Shown here: positions 9,763-20,919 of the stretch, piece after piece | How the letters are laid out: the number at the start of each line of letters is the position of its first letter | Numbering within the stretch: position 1 is the stretch's first letter | Source: Diphasiastrum complanatum | Lineage: Eukaryota; Streptophyta; Lycopodiopsida; Lycopodiales; Lycopodiaceae | Assembly: GCA_029204225.1 (NCBI GenBank) | Contig: MU831843.1 | Span: 37,136 to 101,135 of the forward strand | Reading direction: 5' to 3' | Length of the DNA stretch: 64,000 bases | Position numbers and translations under genes: made by a program | Notes under the pieces: generated by a model | Told to the model about the DNA's origin: nothing | Database searches by the model: none | Seen by the model: only the letters and a program-made list of their open reading frames with translations

Positions 9763-10412
9763 AAATTGTCAACATTTCCTAGCTAGTTTGAGGCCTAAAT
9801 TGGCTAAAATTGTAAATAGTTTTGGTTCTGGAGTTTTGCACGTGTGAACCAGGCCACAATGTTTTTATTTACTGTATTTTTTCAGTATGATGAAGTGTCA
9901 AACTTCATACCCTTCAAAATGAGACCATTTTGATGTATTTTGGTCATATAAGCCATTTTTAGCTATTTTTCCTATATAGGGAATATCTAGGGTCAAGTAC
10001 CTTCTAGAGAGAGGAGAGAGAGTCATCTTCCTCATCCATAAATAGTAGGGAAGTCGTGGAGAACAGGTTGGAGAAACCTTTTGTATGCTTCATTGAGATC
10101 AATAGATCATTGTCATTGTTTCTTCCTCCATTGAGAGCATTGTTGTGTGTATTGTCTTCAAGCTATTGTGTATGATCTTAGGTGCTTTCCAAAAGTGGTA
10201 GGCTGATGTATTATGGACTGTATAATGCTATTTTGGGCCGCACTTGATGTTTATGGAAGTTTCCATTTGTGATAAATGCTTTTTGATCAAGTTCTTTGCA
10301 TTCTAGGTAGCATAGAATGTGTTGCCAATTCCTAGCTTATGTAGTTTGGAGTGCAAGCATTCAAGCCAATGATCTTGGAGTTTAGATCCACTTAGGATCT
10401 GTATTTTTCACA
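9758..10412 (+). repeat. Copia-1 3' LTR
   Basis: 655 bp with the same ends as the 5' LTR and no difference found in a line-by-line reading. It is followed at 10413 by the ATGAG target duplication. Its third to fifth bases supply the polyprotein stop codon. Confidence 0.97.
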
Positions 10413-10417
10413 ATGAG
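10413..10417. repeat. Right target-site duplication of Copia-1 (ATGAG)
   Basis: ATGAG directly follows the CACA end of the 3' LTR and matches 3977-3981. Confidence 0.95.
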
Positions 10418-11199
10418 CACTTGTAAATAAATAATTATGGAATAAACTTGACTTTGGGCCATGTAGTTAAAAATAAGATTAGAAGGCCAAAGTTAAGCTT
10501 AAACTTTAGTTCCTAAGTTTGCAAAATAGTCAAGGGCCAAATGGTGGTAGGTGGGGTGTGCTTCTTCCTATACCATAGATCCATTTGTGTTTCTTGTGGA
10601 TGGTGTGGATTTTCAATCCCACCCTCTTGCAAGTAACCAATAGGAAGCAAGGGGCAAGGGCCACCCCAAAGATAAAAAGGCACCATTTGTAACTATTTCC
10701 ATGCTTAATGAGAAGGAGTAAACCCTATTATTTTGGAGAGAAGCATCCTCATTTGCTATTCAATACTTGCTAATGCTATTGTGTGCTTGCGTTTTGTTGA
10801 CTAGTTTCTATGTTTTTGGTTTTATTAGTTAATGTTTCTCCATTAGCATGCACAATGAGCAAATGAGCTATCCTCCCCTCTCACTCTTTCTCTGCTTCTT
10901 CCTTCTTTCTATCTATCTCTCTCCCCCTCTTTTTCACTCAAATCATGATGTGTGTGTGGTTAGTGTAGGAATGGGTAGTGTTAACGTGGAGTAGTGTTAG
11001 GAAAAAGAGTGAAAAGCATCTAAATCTAGCAACTTGGCATAGTTAGGTACCTATCTAGTGTTCTAACCCTTTATGACAGAAGGGCTGCTCACCATCGAAT
11101 CTACATTCCCTACAAGATTGCTTTTGTACTCTTTGAGATGGCTAAGACGTAATATCTCCATTTGGATATTCTTATTGAGTTAGCACCATTATAGAAAAG
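10418..11199 (+). repeat. Right part of a possible old LTR, then non-coding
   Basis: This continues the sequence interrupted at 3976. It contains pyrimidine-rich and AATAAA-like stretches and ends next to TGGTATCAAATG (11200), which resembles a decayed tRNA-Met primer site. No coding potential was recognised. Confidence 0.3.
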
Positions 11200-11860
11200 T
11201 GGTATCAAATGATGTGTTTTATCAACTAACGATCATTTGCTTTATAGGGCTAATAGAAGAAAAAAAAAACTTGGATTCTGGACAAACCGAACTTTGTATA
11301 CTCAAAATTCTAACACTTTTTTTTATTTAATAACTCAATTAGTTATATGGATATGCAATGGGCATGTTGGTTAGTTAGGACATTGTGAAACGTTGTAGAG
11401 ATATGGAAGTTCAATTGCAATGCAAAAAGTACTAGATAATGAGGTAAATTGCATATCATTGTATTGTCATTAAAAAAGAGAATCAAACGTCAAATGAATT
11501 GTAAATTATTACAAATAATATGATTTTGAATTTCCAAAGAGAAACTAAACAAATGAAAAATATATTGTAATATATTTGTTTTAAGAAGTTACAATTCTAG
11601 AAGATCTAAAATTGTTAGAAAATAAGTTTAAAAAACATTACACGAAAGCGACAAACTTGCAAAAAAATTCAAAATCTTTAAAAGGGGGGTTATTGTAATA
11701 GAATAATTTGTGCATTCAAGTAAGCTCTTGAGCAATTTTTGTTCTCTAAAATCATCATGTTTATTTATTTTCTAACAAGGTTGAAATGATGTCTCATCCA
11801 TTTGATTTTCTTGTAGATCTGCATTGGTTGCACATCAAAATATAAAAGGCAATGTCTCAA
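11200..11860. other. AT-rich non-coding stretch
   Basis: No protein similarity was recognised on either strand. The sequence is AT-rich with short homopolymers. If the piece before it is an LTR, this may be decayed internal element sequence. Confidence 0.4.
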
Positions 11861-11865
11861 TTGGA

Positions 11866-12680
11866 TGTCAGAAATGGTGAACTCCTGCAATTTGCCGCAA
11901 CACGAACACGAAGTGAAGGTCGAACGAGAACAATTCGTGAAAGTCAACGTGCCTTGACTCGAAGGATGAACGATTCGCAAATCATTCGTGAATCGTAAAC
12001 ATACCTCCAGGACCGCGAACCACAAAAGGATGCTAAACGAAAAGTTACGAAAGAAACGAAAAGAACAAAGGAAAACAAAGGAAATGAAACAAACGAAGGG
12101 GAATCTTTCGCACTGCCAGTTGGCAGCTCAACGGGCTTGGAGTCGTAGACTTCATGCCCAGGTGAAACGAGTGGCAACGACGGAGAGTAACTGATTAGTT
12201 GATTAGCGTTAACTAGTCTTGTGATTTCTACGTTTAGCCATCTTGTAAACTCCACACTGTGGAGATATTAACTATCCTTTCTGGATCATAAAGATAGAAG
12301 AGAATAGAAAAATTTCTGTAAGAGACAGAGAGAGAGACATAGCGAGTAGAGCAGAAAAGAAAAATACTAGAAACTAAAGAGCTGTGCATGAAAATCTGCC
12401 AACGAGCAGAACACAACAAAAGAGCATAGTGTCATTCCGCCAACGAGCGTGACTGATGATCTCGCTCTCTAATTAGACTGATAATACAGTCGCTCTATTT
12501 TCGTGCATCTCCTTGTCTTGTGCTGTCTGTCTTTATTGCTAGAATGAAATGTGTTATGTGATGTGCAGTCACGTGTCTAGGTTTCTGTGAAGCTTCCGTG
12601 CAAAAGAAAATTCAAAGACACAAAATCGTTTGCGGATATGAAAACGAAAATAAAAAAGAAACAATTTCGCTTCCACGACA
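11866..12680 (+). repeat. Copia-C 5' LTR
   Basis: 815 bp starting TGTCAGAAATGGTGAACTCC and ending CTTCCACGACA. Both ends are shared with 16727-17551, and with the Copia-D LTRs in reverse orientation. Confidence 0.92.
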
Positions 12681-12692
12681 TGGTATCAGAGC
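12681..12692 (+). other. Copia-C primer-binding site
   Basis: TGGTATCAGAGC directly follows the LTR; tRNA-Met type, with no mismatch. Confidence 0.92.
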
Positions 12693-12744
12693 ACACATAT
12701 TTTCACTACTGATATCCCAGCAGTGATTCTTCCAGACATCACAA

Positions 12745-15700
12745 TATGGCTACAACGATGGCGCAAATTACAAAATCTGAAAATTCAAAATCAAAACACT
12801 TCTGAAGGGCGAAGGCATCTGGTCGGAGACCGAACTCTCAGAGGTGCAGCCTCCAGAGGGAGACTCGAGGAGAGTTGAATGAATTAGAAAAGATGAGCAT
12901 GCAATGGCGATCATCATTTCGTCCATAAATGAAGATCTACTCATGCAGATTGAAGACTGCGAAGACAGCCATGCAGCGTGGAAAAGATTAAAACAGAAGT
13001 ATGAAGTGAGGATTGCAGCTTCAGTCATGCACCTTTACAATCAGCTGCAATCCATACGATGGGATGGCAACTAGTTGGATCAGCATGTTGAAAAGATCAG
13101 AATGATCTTCACTCAGCTCGTTGCATCAGGACAGGAGCACAGGTCCCAGCACCACAACAGCTGATGTACTTCATGAAATCTCTACCGACGTCCTATCATC
13201 CACTGAGAATGCTCATATGGAGTCTACCAGATATGATATTCGACAAAGCAGTCAGTCTTGTCATTGATGAGAGATGAAGAAGAGGGAAGCAGTGATCAAG
13301 AGGAGGCTCTCTTTACTAAAGGAAAGAAGAAGAAGAAGAACAAGCCAAGATTCGAGAAGACGAAGTCCTCGAATCAACAATCTTCTTCCTGCGATCACTG
13401 CCACAAACCAGGCCATACGACCAACAAATGCTGGTTCAATCCAACAATACCTTGCATGCACTGCAAGAAGAAAGGGCATTCTACATACGATTGCAGATTC
13501 AATCCAAAAAAAAAGAACAAAGCTGAAAAAGCTATTGCAAGTCATCAAAGGATGCAGATAGAGGTGACGAAGCTTTCACGATACTTGATGAAGCTTCAAC
13601 GAGATACACTGAACACGACTATGATGTAGTCATTGATTCAGGAGCAACATCACACATCACTTGCAACAAGAAGATCTTGATCGACTTCAGAGAGCTTGAA
13701 AACAACAGAGCAATGATTCTAGGTGATGGGAGCAAACACGATGTCAAAGGCATCGGCACTCTACAGCTGCGAACACTGTCAGGCCAAGCAGAGCTGCTAG
13801 GAGCACTCTATGTGCCCTCACTCAGAAAAGATATGTTATCTGTCTCCAAGATGACAGATCTTGGCATTTGAGTTTTGTTCGACGGCACCACATGCTGCAT
13901 GATTGAGAAAATGACAAACAAGTTGTTGACGGTCGGATGCAGAAAAGAAAACCTCTACCAGGCCAAAATAATTAACAACTCTGATAGCATATTAAATGCA
14001 CCAGAAAATGAAGATCAACTCTGGCATAGGAGAATGTATCATCTGAACATGCGGAGCCTGTACGATATGAGCAGAAAAGACAGCCGCAGGTCTCAAGATT
14101 TCAAGGCCCGAAACTGAGTTCTGTGAAGCTTGTCAGAAAGGCAAGCAACATCGAAATACATTTACACATGAGGGAAGAAGAGCCAAGGAAGTTCTTGAGC
14201 TTGTCCACTCTAATGTCTATGGACCGATGAAGATGGATTCGCTCTCAGGTTCAAGGTATTTTCTGACGTTCATAGATGATTACAGCCGGATGACCATAAT
14301 CTGCTACCTAAAGAAGAAATCTGAAGTGTTTAATTCCTTCAAGAAGTTCGTGGCATTTGCAGAGTGACACACCTTGAAAAGGATACAGATCCTTAGATTT
14401 GACAATGGAGGTGAATACAAAAGCAAAGAATTCTCAAGATTCTGCGAAGAACAGGGGAACGAACACCAGTTCACTCCTGCATACACACCAGAATACAATG
14501 GTGTAGCAGAAAGAAGAAACATAATGCTAGTCAAAGGAGCCAGATGCATAATGGCACAGGCTCAGTTGCCAAGTCAATTTTGAACTGAGGCAATAGCTAT
14601 AGCTGTACACCTGCTAAACAGATCAACAATGACAGCGTTGGATAACAAGATGCCGTACGAAATGTGGACAAGTAGAAAGCATGATCTGTCATACGTACGT
14701 GTGTTCGGATGTGCAACATATAAGCACATTTCAAAAGAAAAAAAAAGCAAGCTCAATGACAAATCAGACAAACAATCATGGTCAGCTATTCGAATGGAAC
14801 AAATTGTACAGGCTCTACGATCCAACCACGAAGAAGGTTGTTTCGAGCAGAGATGTGAAGTTTGATGAGTCCACATTCCCCGGACTGAAAGACGAAAGAG
14901 GCCATGAGATCTTCACACTAATGCCTATTCAAGAGGGAGGTAGAGGACAGACATCAAATTAGAATACAGAGCCGCAGACTCCAGAGCAGCAGGAAGCAGA
15001 GTATCAACCCCACGAATAAGAAACATTTGAGCAGCGACGAAACGAACTTAGAAGGTCAATGAGACAAAAAGGCCTCCAGACCGTTACTCTGACAATCTTC
15101 AGTGGAGCGAAGATACACAGTTCAAATACTGCAGCTTCACTGAAGAGCCAACAACATATGAAGAAGCTATCCAAAGTCCAAAGGGAGAATTTTGGAAGCA
15201 GGCAATGTCAGAGGAGATTGAGTCGATGAGGCAAAACTAGGCATGGACATTGGAGCCATTGCCAAAAAACAGAAAAATATTCGACTGCAAGCGGGTGTAC
15301 AAGAAAAAGGTAAAATTAGATGGCACCATTGGCCGTTACAAAGCAGGCTTGTCGCAAAGGGCTACACGTAGATATGGTGTTGATTATTTCGACACATATT
15401 CGTCGATGGTCAAGATGACAAGCATACGACTACTCCTTGCATACGCCACACAACACAATCTGGAAATTCACCAGATTGATGTGAAAACAACCTTTCTCCA
15501 CAGAGATATAGAGGAGAAAATCTTCATGAAACAACCTGAAGGTTTTGAAGACCCCATTGACAATATGTCTGTTAGTTATAGAGATACATCTATAATCTAA
15601 AGCATGCATCACGAGCTTGGTACAAGAAGCTCGATTGGCTTCTGAAATCTCTAGACTTCAATCCTACACAACCAGACTGCAATGTCTACATTAAAAGAGT

Positions 15701-16720
15701 AGGAAAAGATTTTGTGATAGTGACTAACTTCGTGGAGATTTCCTAATGATAGGAAATTCTTTGATGCTGATAAAAGACACGAAGAGTCAGATTTCTGAAA
15801 GCTATGAAATCATAGATCTTGGAGAAGCAACAAAATGCCTCGGGCTAGAGATCAAAAGAGATCGAACAAAGGGCGAAATACACTTGAGTCAGTCAAAATA
15901 CGCCAGAGAGGTGCTCAAGCAGTAGCACATGATGGACTGCAAAGAAAAGGCCATGCCAATGATAGTTGGAGCCAAGCTCACGAAGCAGGATTGTCCAAAA
16001 ACGAAAGAGGAAGAAAAAAGATGGCAAGTATACCCTACCAAAACTTAATCGGTAGTATGATGTACCTCACAATTTGTACCAAACCCGATCTAGCTTTCTC
16101 TGTTTATGCCTTGAGCCAATTCTCTTACAATCCTGGCCTAGCACATTGGCAAATGGCAAAACGAATCCTACAGTATCTGAAGGGTACCCAGAATATGGGA
16201 TTAACCTATAGAGCTGAAAACGAAGAAAAAAGATTCAAGCTGCACCACTACAGTGATGCAAGCTGGGCGAGCTGCAAAGATAACATCAAGTCCATTACTG
16301 GAGGATGTACAATAGCGTGCGGAGCTGCAATCAGTTGGATATGCAAAAAGCAAAACTTGGTGGCTCAATCCTCTTGCGAAGCTGAATATGTCGCAGCATC
16401 AAAGGTGGCGAATGAGGTAGTGTGGCTGCAGATGATGCTGGAGACAATCGGGATATCACAAGAAGGGCCAAGCACGATGATGATGGACTCTCAGAGTGCC
16501 ATCTATCTGTCCCAGTATCCTGTCTTCCATTCAAAGACAAAACACATACCTCTGAAGTACCATCACATTTGAGATTTGATCTCGAAAGGAGAGCTCCAGG
16601 TCCAGTATATAATATCAAAAGACATGATTGTAGATATGCTCACGAAGCCGCTCGACAAGCCACTCTTTGCCAAGCAAAGAAAGACAATTGGATTGAACGT
16701 GCAAAGCTGCAAGGTTCAAG
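12745..16720 (+). pseudogene. Copia-C gag-pol (multiple stops and frameshifts)
   Basis: The whole polyprotein can be followed but is broken throughout. Gag starts at the ATG at 12745 (MATTMAQITKS), meets a stop within about 20 codons and continues in other frames. The Gag zinc-knuckle region is at 13258-13629. Protease IDSGATSHIT is near 13630. GAG-pre-integrase (LYVPSLRKDMLSVSKM) ends in a stop at 13871. The integrase (about 14170-14600) carries FIDDYSR, RFDNGGEYKSKEF and NGVAERRN but also in-frame stops. Reverse transcriptase pieces are at 15250-15600. A longer open stretch (15835-16572) covers the RT end and RNase H with SSCEAEYVAASK. The element cannot make a full polyprotein. Confidence 0.9.
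13258..13629 (+). pseudogene. Copia-C Gag C-terminus with two zinc knuckles
   Basis: An open segment of 123 codons inside the broken polyprotein. It has a Lys-rich stretch (KGKKKKKNKPRF) followed by two CX2CX4HX4C knuckles, CDHCHKPGHTTNKC and CMHCKKKGHSTYDC. Copia-1 has one knuckle, so the two families differ in their nucleic-acid binding domain. Copia-D has lost both through a deletion that starts just after the same Lys-rich stretch. Confidence 0.8.
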
Positions 16721-16726
16721 AGGGAG

Positions 16727-17551
16727 TGTCAGAAATGGTGAACTCCTGCAACTTTGCCACAATACGAACACGGAGCGAAGGTCAAACGAGAACAATTCGT
16801 GACAGGCAGCGTGCCTTGACTCAAAGGACGAACAATTCATTTGTGAATCGTAAACATACCTCCAGGACCGCAAACCGCAAAAGGATGCAAAACAAAAAGA
16901 TACGAAAGAAACAAAAAGAACGAAAGAAAACAAAGAAAATGAAACAAACGAAGGGAAACCTTTTGTGCTGCCAGCTGGTAGCTCAACGGGCTTGAAGTTG
17001 TAGACTTCACTTCTAGGTGAAATGAGTGGCAACGACAAAGAGTAACTGATTAGTTGGTTAGCATTAACTAGTCTTGTGATTTTTGCATTTAGCCATCTTT
17101 TAAACTCCACACTGTGGAGATATTAACTCTCCTTTTTGGATCATAAAGATACAAGAGAATAAACAGAATTTCTGTAAGAGACAGAGAGAGAGACGTAGCG
17201 AGTAGAGTAGAGAAGAAAAATACTAGAAACTAAAGAGCAATGCATGAAAGTCTGCCAACGAGCAGAACATAGCAAAAGAGCAGAATGTCATTCCGCCAAC
17301 AAGCGTGACACTGATGATCTCGCTCTAAAATTAAACTGATAATACAGTCGTTCTATTTTTGTGCATCTCCTTGTCTTGTGCTGTCTGTCTTGATTGCTAG
17401 AATGAAATGTGTTCTGTGATGTGCAATCGCATGTCTAGGTTCCTGTAAAGCTTCCACGCAAAAGAAAATTCAAAGACACAAAATTGTTTGCAAATACGAA
17501 AACAAAAACAATTTCGCTTTTGTGACACTAAACAGTTTCGCTTCCGCGACA
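16727..17551 (+). repeat. Copia-C 3' LTR
   Basis: 825 bp starting TGTCAGAAATGGTGAACTCC after AAGAGGGAG and ending CTTCCGCGACA. It is about 10 bp longer than the 5' LTR, partly because the ACAATTTCGCTT segment near its end is imperfectly duplicated (about 17508-17545). Differences from the 5' LTR look mainly like transitions. Confidence 0.92.
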
Positions 17552-17556
17552 TCGGA

Positions 17557-18069
17557 AAGATCTAGGGTTATATCTATATAGATAAGTTGTATCAAGTCAA
17601 AAATTACAAAGGCATTGATGATGGATTCTAAAAACAAATGTGATCCAAGGTGCTTATGCTACAATATTTAAGCTTTTCAGAAGAAGCATTTAAATAAGTT
17701 CACATCAAAGAAAATATTTATTCCAAACTCATATCACTCAAAGCAAGAGCGAAATATCATAAGCATAGAATTGCATAAGATTATAGGTGTTCCATTTCAT
17801 AACACAGAATATATCCATATTTTACAATGCATCATACAATTTGTTGGTTGATGTGAATTAGTACTGTATGCTTTTCAGCTATGTCTTTCCTTGTTGGTTT
17901 ATGAATAAAGGGTTTAAAAAGATTTTGATCTTGACTTGTCAAGAGGAGATTTGATATGTTTACCTCTCTCTTCTCTCTTCGTGCTATGCAGGTTGGGGTG
18001 CAGTTGCCGCTCGTAGCGACGAACCTCTATGCTACATCGATGACACAATAGCAACACAAGGGCTTCATC
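17557..18069. other. Non-coding stretch
   Basis: AT-rich sequence with no recognised gene or repeat boundary. The part near 17950-18060 is more GC-rich and leads into the copia RT scrap. Confidence 0.4.
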
Positions 18070-18243
18070 ATGGAGGAGCTTGAAGAAAAAGTTTGTTTTT
18101 TGAAAGAGAGTCTCTATGGACTCAAGCAAGCACCTAGAGCATGGTACTCTAGGCTAAACTCTTTCCTTATCTCCATCAATTTTGTTTTGAGTGCATATGA
18201 TCCATCGTTGTACATTATATTTCATGATGGAAAGATCATAGGC
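18070..18243 (+). pseudogene. Copia reverse transcriptase scrap
   Basis: About 58 codons encode the RT core stretch [19 protein letters not shown] plus SAYDPSLY, closely matching the same segment in Copia-1 (8625-8745). Both ends are cut: nothing recognisable lies upstream, and the sequence passes into the gypsy LTR at about 18241. It is a short relic from a third copia family. Confidence 0.75.
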
Positions 18244-18440
18244 ACCTACTCTTAATCCTAAGGGTAACCACTTATCCAAGGGTCACGTGACTCCATACCT
18301 CCAACCAAGGTATAGTCACTTGTCTGTCCTTTTCCAAGGGTACATACCCTTAATCCTAAGGGTAACTTGTCATTTAACCCCCAACAATAAATGGACAAAT
18401 AGGAGTTTGAAGTCACTGCCAGTTACATAGGAATATAACA
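18241..18440 (-). repeat. Partial 3' LTR of Gypsy-H
   Basis: On the minus strand the purine tract CTCAGGGGGAAGGAA (18441-18455) is followed by TGTTATATTCC, a typical gypsy 3' LTR junction. About 200 bp remain before the copia scrap. The 18-bp sequence CTTAATCCTAAGGGTAAC occurs twice within it (about 18250 and 18350). Confidence 0.6.
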
Positions 18441-18591
18441 TTCCTTCCCCCTGAGCTTAAATTTTTCATTGTAGGAAAAAATTTGGAAATTTTTTTTGGA
18501 GATCAGCCTCCTTTTCCCAGGTATCCTCCTCTTTTGATTTGCCCCTCCACCTTACTAAAAATTCCCAAAACACTCTGCTCCGTAGAGTCCT

Positions 18592-20600
18592 CTATCGACT
18601 ATTAACAATTGCCTCAGATTCAGGTGGTCCACTCACAGACTCATCATGAAGAAATTCTACTAGATCTTCCACAGGGAGCAGGGTCTCCCCAACCCCCTCC
18701 AACGAGGGTTTCAACTTACTAACGTGGAAAACAAGATGAATTCCAACGTCAGCTAGAAGGTCTAGTTTGTATGCGACCTTGTTTATCACTTGGATAACCT
18801 TAAAAGGACCGCAATACCTAGGCACCAGCTTTGCACATTTACCAGTTTTCAAGCCCCTAGAGTGACTAGGGACTCTAAAAAACACCCAGTCGTTGACCAT
18901 GAATACCTTGTGCTTCTGAGATAGATCAACATCGACCACCAAAAGTACTTGTTGCCAATACTTTCCAAACAGAGGATCAGACTCATATAGTCCTTGAAGA
19001 GATTGCAACAACCCCAGTTCCATAACAGTAAAGCATAACTGAGTAATAACTGGTAACCGACTCAAAGCATCCGCTAGAGTATTTTGACTTCCTTTACAAT
19101 AACATATAGAAAAGTCAAAGATTTGCATCAATTCAGCCCATCTAGCTTGCCTCCCTTTTAAATCTGTAGCATCACAGAAATATCGAAGAGTCTGATGATC
19201 CGTCAAAATTTCAAATCTGGCTCCATACAAATAATGTCGCCAAATTTTCAAGGAATGAACAATTGCAAACAGTTCCTTCTCATAGGTACAATACCTAGAC
19301 TAAGCAAGATTGAGTTTCTTGGTTTCATAAGCCACAAGATGTCCATCTTGCATCAAAACAGCTCCAATAGCATAATCACTAGCATCGGTCCTAAGCACAA
19401 AAGCCTTATTAGGATTGCCAATGATTAGTATTGGTGCCGAAGTGACACTTTTCTTAAGCGAATCAAAACAATTATTCATATCTTCCGTCCACACCAGTAG
19501 TGGACTCTTAGCCCTCTGGCTTAGCTTCTTATAGCCTTTCAAGGCCTAGGTAAGGGGAAATGCCAATCGAGCAAATAGGGAAATATGCCGACAAAAAAAT
19601 CCAACAAACTCCAAAAAAGACTTGATTTCTCGAACTGTGGTAAGAATAGGCCATTCAATAATCCTCTGGATATGATCGGCTTCAATCTCCACTCCTTGTT
19701 CAAAAATCTTATGCCCCAAGTAGGACAATTCCTTAGCAAAAAAGTCACACTTAGACTCCTTGGCAAAGAGTTTCTCCCTTCTTAGGATGTCCAAGACAAT
19801 CCTAAGATGCTCTTTATGTTCTGTCAAAGTCTTACTGAACACTAGGATATCATCTAAGAATACCACTACAAATCTTCCCAAATATGGCCTGAACAAATCG
19901 TTCATCATCTGTTGGAAAGTTGCAGGTGTATTGGTCAAACCAAAAGGCAACACCAAAAATTCGTAGTGACCAAAGCAAGTTCGAAACCCGTTTTTTGGTA
20001 TATCTTCTGCCTTAATGCGTATCTAATGGTAGCCCGACCTTAGATCTATCTTGGTAAAGTACCCAACACCACCAAAATAGTCTATTAGATCATCCATTCG
20101 CGGTAGTGAATATTTATTCTTAACGATTACTTTGTTCAATTTCTTTTAGTCGACACAAAACCTTATAGTCCCATCCTTCTTGGCAACCAGAACCACTGAT
20201 GATGCCCAAGGAAACTTACTAGGTTGTACCCACCTCTTTTTTAGGTAATCATGTAATTGTTTACTTACCTCAGCTTCTTCCGATGCACTCATCCTATAAG
20301 GATGCTGTGCAATTGGAATTGCTCTAGGTATTAGGTCAATTTTATGATCAACTATGCTTTCTGGTGATAAACCTACAGGAAGGTCTAAAAAAACATCATT
20401 GAATTATTGCCTAAGTTCGTTATAGGCTTCAAATTCTATAGTGTTCTCCCTAGGTATACTCATGGCATTTATGTTAAGTTCTTGTTGAATAGGCAGATGG
20501 TATCTAATAAATCTGATTGCACAGTGCATGGGATGAGCGTGAGAAGGCCGCGACATCAGCCTTCCCTGAAATGAATGTTGGTGAAGATGCGAAAAATGTG
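18592..20600 (-). pseudogene. Gypsy-H pol remnant with integrase core deleted
   Basis: Read right to left on the minus strand. From about 20600 there is a pre-RT linker, then RT with VAKKDGTIRF (near 20180), an in-frame stop, VLPFGLTNTPATFQQMM and the catalytic FLDDILVFS (19830-19860). RNase H follows (TDASDYAIGAVL, 19300-19542, then TDHQTLRYF and LADALSRLP). The frame then passes almost directly to the integrase C-terminal tail (YCGPFKVIQVINKVAYKLDL, HVSKLKPSL, 18680-18830). The zinc-binding domain and the catalytic D-D-E region of the integrase are absent. Gag and protease are also missing. This is a deletion derivative of a Ty3/gypsy element. Confidence 0.85.
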
Positions 20601-20604
20601 ACAC

Positions 20605-20908
20605 TTTGACAAATGCCTTAAAATTTGATTTACAAGGTACCTTCGCTTTTCTATTAGGGCATCTTCGGCATTTGTAGGGCAGTGTTGTCTTTTTCGCTTG
20701 TCACAAATCACGTGTAAAAACACAATGTTATCTTTTTCACCTTTTCCGCCTGTGGAAATTTGCTTGTATTTATGCAGACAGTCGCATTTTTTGCATGTCC
20801 TATTTTACATGTAAATATGCAGACTGTGCGACAACATGAGTAAAAATGCAGCATGAATGGAGGCAAATTAAAATAAGATATAGGAGAGTAGAGGAGATAA
20901 ATCCAACA
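20605..20908 (-). repeat. Copia-E 3' LTR (partial)
   Basis: On the minus strand TGTTGGATTTATCTCC follows the tract TTAAGGGGGGG (20909-20919). About 300 bp remain before Gypsy-H sequence begins. Motifs such as GTCGCATTTTTTGCATG recall the Copia-A LTR, so the families may be distantly related. Confidence 0.65.
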
Positions 20909-20919
20909 CCCCCCCTTAA

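Larger units (their letters stand above)
3982..10412 (+). mobile_element. Copia-1: intact Ty1/copia LTR retrotransposon
   Basis: A 6431-bp element with every structural part in place: flanking ATGAG duplications, two 655-bp LTRs that I could not tell apart base by base, a tRNA-Met primer-binding site, a 1.16-kb leader, a single uninterrupted gag-pol ORF of 1317 codons, and a purine-rich tract before the 3' LTR. It sits in what may be an older LTR (3874-11199). Identical LTRs mean that insertion was very recent, because both LTRs are copied from one template at integration. It is the only element here that looks capable of autonomous transposition. Confidence 0.97.
11866..17551 (+). mobile_element. 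Copia-C: full-length but defective copia element
   Basis: A 5.7-kb element with both LTRs, a perfect TGGTATCAGAGC primer site, a degenerate gag-pol and a purine-rich AAGAGGGAG before the 3' LTR. The flanking pentamers are TTGGA (11861-11865) and TCGGA (17552-17556), a target duplication with one transition. The LTRs differ at many positions, so the insertion is clearly older than Copia-1. Copia-D at 44-49 kb belongs to the same family. Confidence 0.92.
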
